Shown here piece by piece: positions 63,286-64,000 of a stretch of 64,000 bases of DNA. The stretch spans positions 124,001 through 188,000 of the forward strand of contig NZ_AOLQ01000004.1 of the NCBI RefSeq assembly GCF_000337775.1. Direction: 5' to 3'. How positions within the stretch are numbered: the first letter of the stretch is position 1; each line of letters starts with the position of its first letter. Source of the DNA: Haloarcula vallismortis ATCC 29715. GTDB taxonomy: Archaea > Halobacteriota > Halobacteria > Halobacteriales > Haloarculaceae. The notes beneath the pieces are model-generated. The model searched no databases. It was not told the DNA's origin and saw nothing but the letters and a program-made list of their open reading frames with translations. The translations under genes were made by a program, and so were the position numbers.

Positions 63286-64000
63286 CTACGATTGGAGAAG
63301 CGTCCCCGAGTCGTACCGATAGCCGGCCTCCCGGAATGCCGACCGGACCTGCCCCGTGTCGAGTTCGCCGTTGGACCCGAGGAACGGGGTAACTGTGCCA
63401 CCTGGCACCCACTGCACTGTCTCCGGCACCAGCCCCGTCCCCGACAGCGGGCTGACGGCCGGCGTCGCGTAGCCGTCGAAGACGGTGTCGACGAGATGCT
63501 GGCGGTCGACGAGATGCGACAGGAGGTTGCGGAACCGGGAGTTCGACAGCGGCGCGGACCGGACGTTGAACCCGAGGAAGTAAAACGAGCCACTCTGGTC
63601 CAGCAACAGCGTGAGGTCGTCGGCCCGCCCGATACTCCGAACGAGGTCCGAGCCGACGCCGACGGCGGTCGCATCGGCATCGCCGCTCTCGACGAGTTCG
63701 ACGGCAGTGGCATCCGAGCCGACAAACCCGATCTCGACGGCGTCAAACGGCGGGTCGAGCGTGCTCGCTGCGACGCTGTCTGCGGGGTCCATTGCCGTAC
63801 TGAAGTGGTCATCGAACACCGTCAGCCGTAGCGACTCGCGGTCGCTCGCGGTGTCGAACTGCAGCGGGCCGCTCCCGACAGGTGGGATGGCATCAGTCAC
63901 GAGCGCTTCCGTCGTCGCGGCTCCGATACCGACCCCGCCGATGTCGGCCTCGTTCGCCCGCTCGCGCCAGACGTGCTCGGCCAACAGCGGCACGGTGAGC
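63286..64000 (-). CDS. solute-binding protein, family 5-like, partial
   Basis: The C-terminal ~238 residues of a gene that continues past the window edge. SBP_bac_5 features: SDRESLRLTVFDD, VGIGAATTEAL, LLDQSGSFYFLGFNVRSAPLSNSRFRNLLSHLVDRQHLVDTVF and a C-terminal YATPAVSPLSG. These bind peptides, nickel or other solutes for ABC importers; the rest of the transporter is off the window. The true start is not visible. It precedes the PAP2 gene on the minus strand with a 3-bp gap. Confidence 0.75.
   Translation of the reverse strand, partial: LTVPLLAEHVWRERANEADIGGVGIGAATTEALVTDAIPPVGSGPLQFDTASDRESLRLTVFDDHFSTAMDPADSVAASTLDPPFDAVEIGFVGSDATAVELVESGDADATAVGVGSDLVRSIGRADDLTLLLDQSGSFYFLGFNVRSAPLSNSRFRNLLSHLVDRQHLVDTVFDGYATPAVSPLSGTGLVPETVQWVPGGTVTPFLGSNGELDTGQVRSAFREAGYRYDSGTLLQS

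Noticed and set aside
1-64000. CRISPR array, rRNA operon or intact insertion sequence
   Set aside because: No regularly spaced direct repeats, no rRNA sequence, and no transposase or integrase frame with family motifs were found.

Overview
The window reads as chromosomal DNA of an extremely halophilic archaeon, most likely Haloarcula or a close relative. The proteins are strongly acidic and the codons GC-rich. Many first genes have a TATA-like element 24-33 nt upstream of the ATG and no Shine-Dalgarno, which is the leaderless archaeal pattern. Several genes are haloarchaeal signatures: ncsA-ftsZ2-cdrS-cdrL in one block, the haloarchaeal type of malate synthase, a tRNA-Tyr with C1-G72, and HTH_10-type and IclR regulators. 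No rRNA, CRISPR array, integrase or intact insertion sequence was seen.

Layout. (1) 0.1-6.4 kb, core genes: an alpha/beta hydrolase, the tRNA-thiolation enzyme NcsA, then on the minus strand the cell-division genes ftsZ2 and cdrS and their regulator cdrL with conspicuous palindromes, tRNA-Tyr, and a class V aminotransferase. (2) 6.5-9.4 kb: an aldo/keto reductase, then two long gaps around one small gene; the first gap is rich in hairpins and contains a coding-like remnant. (3) 9.4-25.1 kb, acyl-CoA metabolism: three acyl-CoA dehydrogenases, a MaoC hydratase, an SDR, a HAD hydrolase, an APH-fold kinase, a fused hydroxyacyl-CoA dehydrogenase/crotonase, a second crotonase, an acyl-CoA ligase, a zinc alcohol dehydrogenase and an aldehyde dehydrogenase. 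(4) 25.1-35.1 kb: two IclR regulators, a serine beta-lactamase-fold hydrolase, a LarA-like protein, a large D-2-hydroxyacid dehydrogenase, a glyoxalase-fold protein and malate synthase. (5) 36-49 kb, alpha-glucan and sugar-phosphate metabolism: a cytoplasmic GH13 amylase, a 1511-residue protein with two GH15 catalytic domains, a nucleotidyltransferase, a GT4 glycosyltransferase, MalQ, an eIF2B-like protein and a short GlpA-type dehydrogenase. (6) 49.3-51.6 kb: an SDR, an HTH_10 regulator and a Tat-exported protein. (7) 51.8-58.7 kb: a seven-gene type IV pilus-like operon (ATPase, membrane platform, five single-TM pilin-like proteins). (8) 58.8-64 kb: a lipoprotein, a photolyase, two regulators, a PAP2 phosphatase and a truncated solute-binding protein.

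How the genes fit together. Region 3 contains, as separate genes, the three activities that are fused in animal ACAD10 (HAD, APH kinase, acyl-CoA dehydrogenase), together with a CoA ligase and hydratase/dehydrogenase enzymes. This suggests a 4-hydroxyacid route in which the hydroxyl is removed by phosphorylation and elimination before beta-oxidation. Region 4 looks like D-lactate/methylglyoxal handling plus glyoxylate use. Region 5 could both make and degrade an intracellular glucan. The cdrS and cdrL upstream regions share a palindromic half-site and give a testable operator model for archaeal division control.
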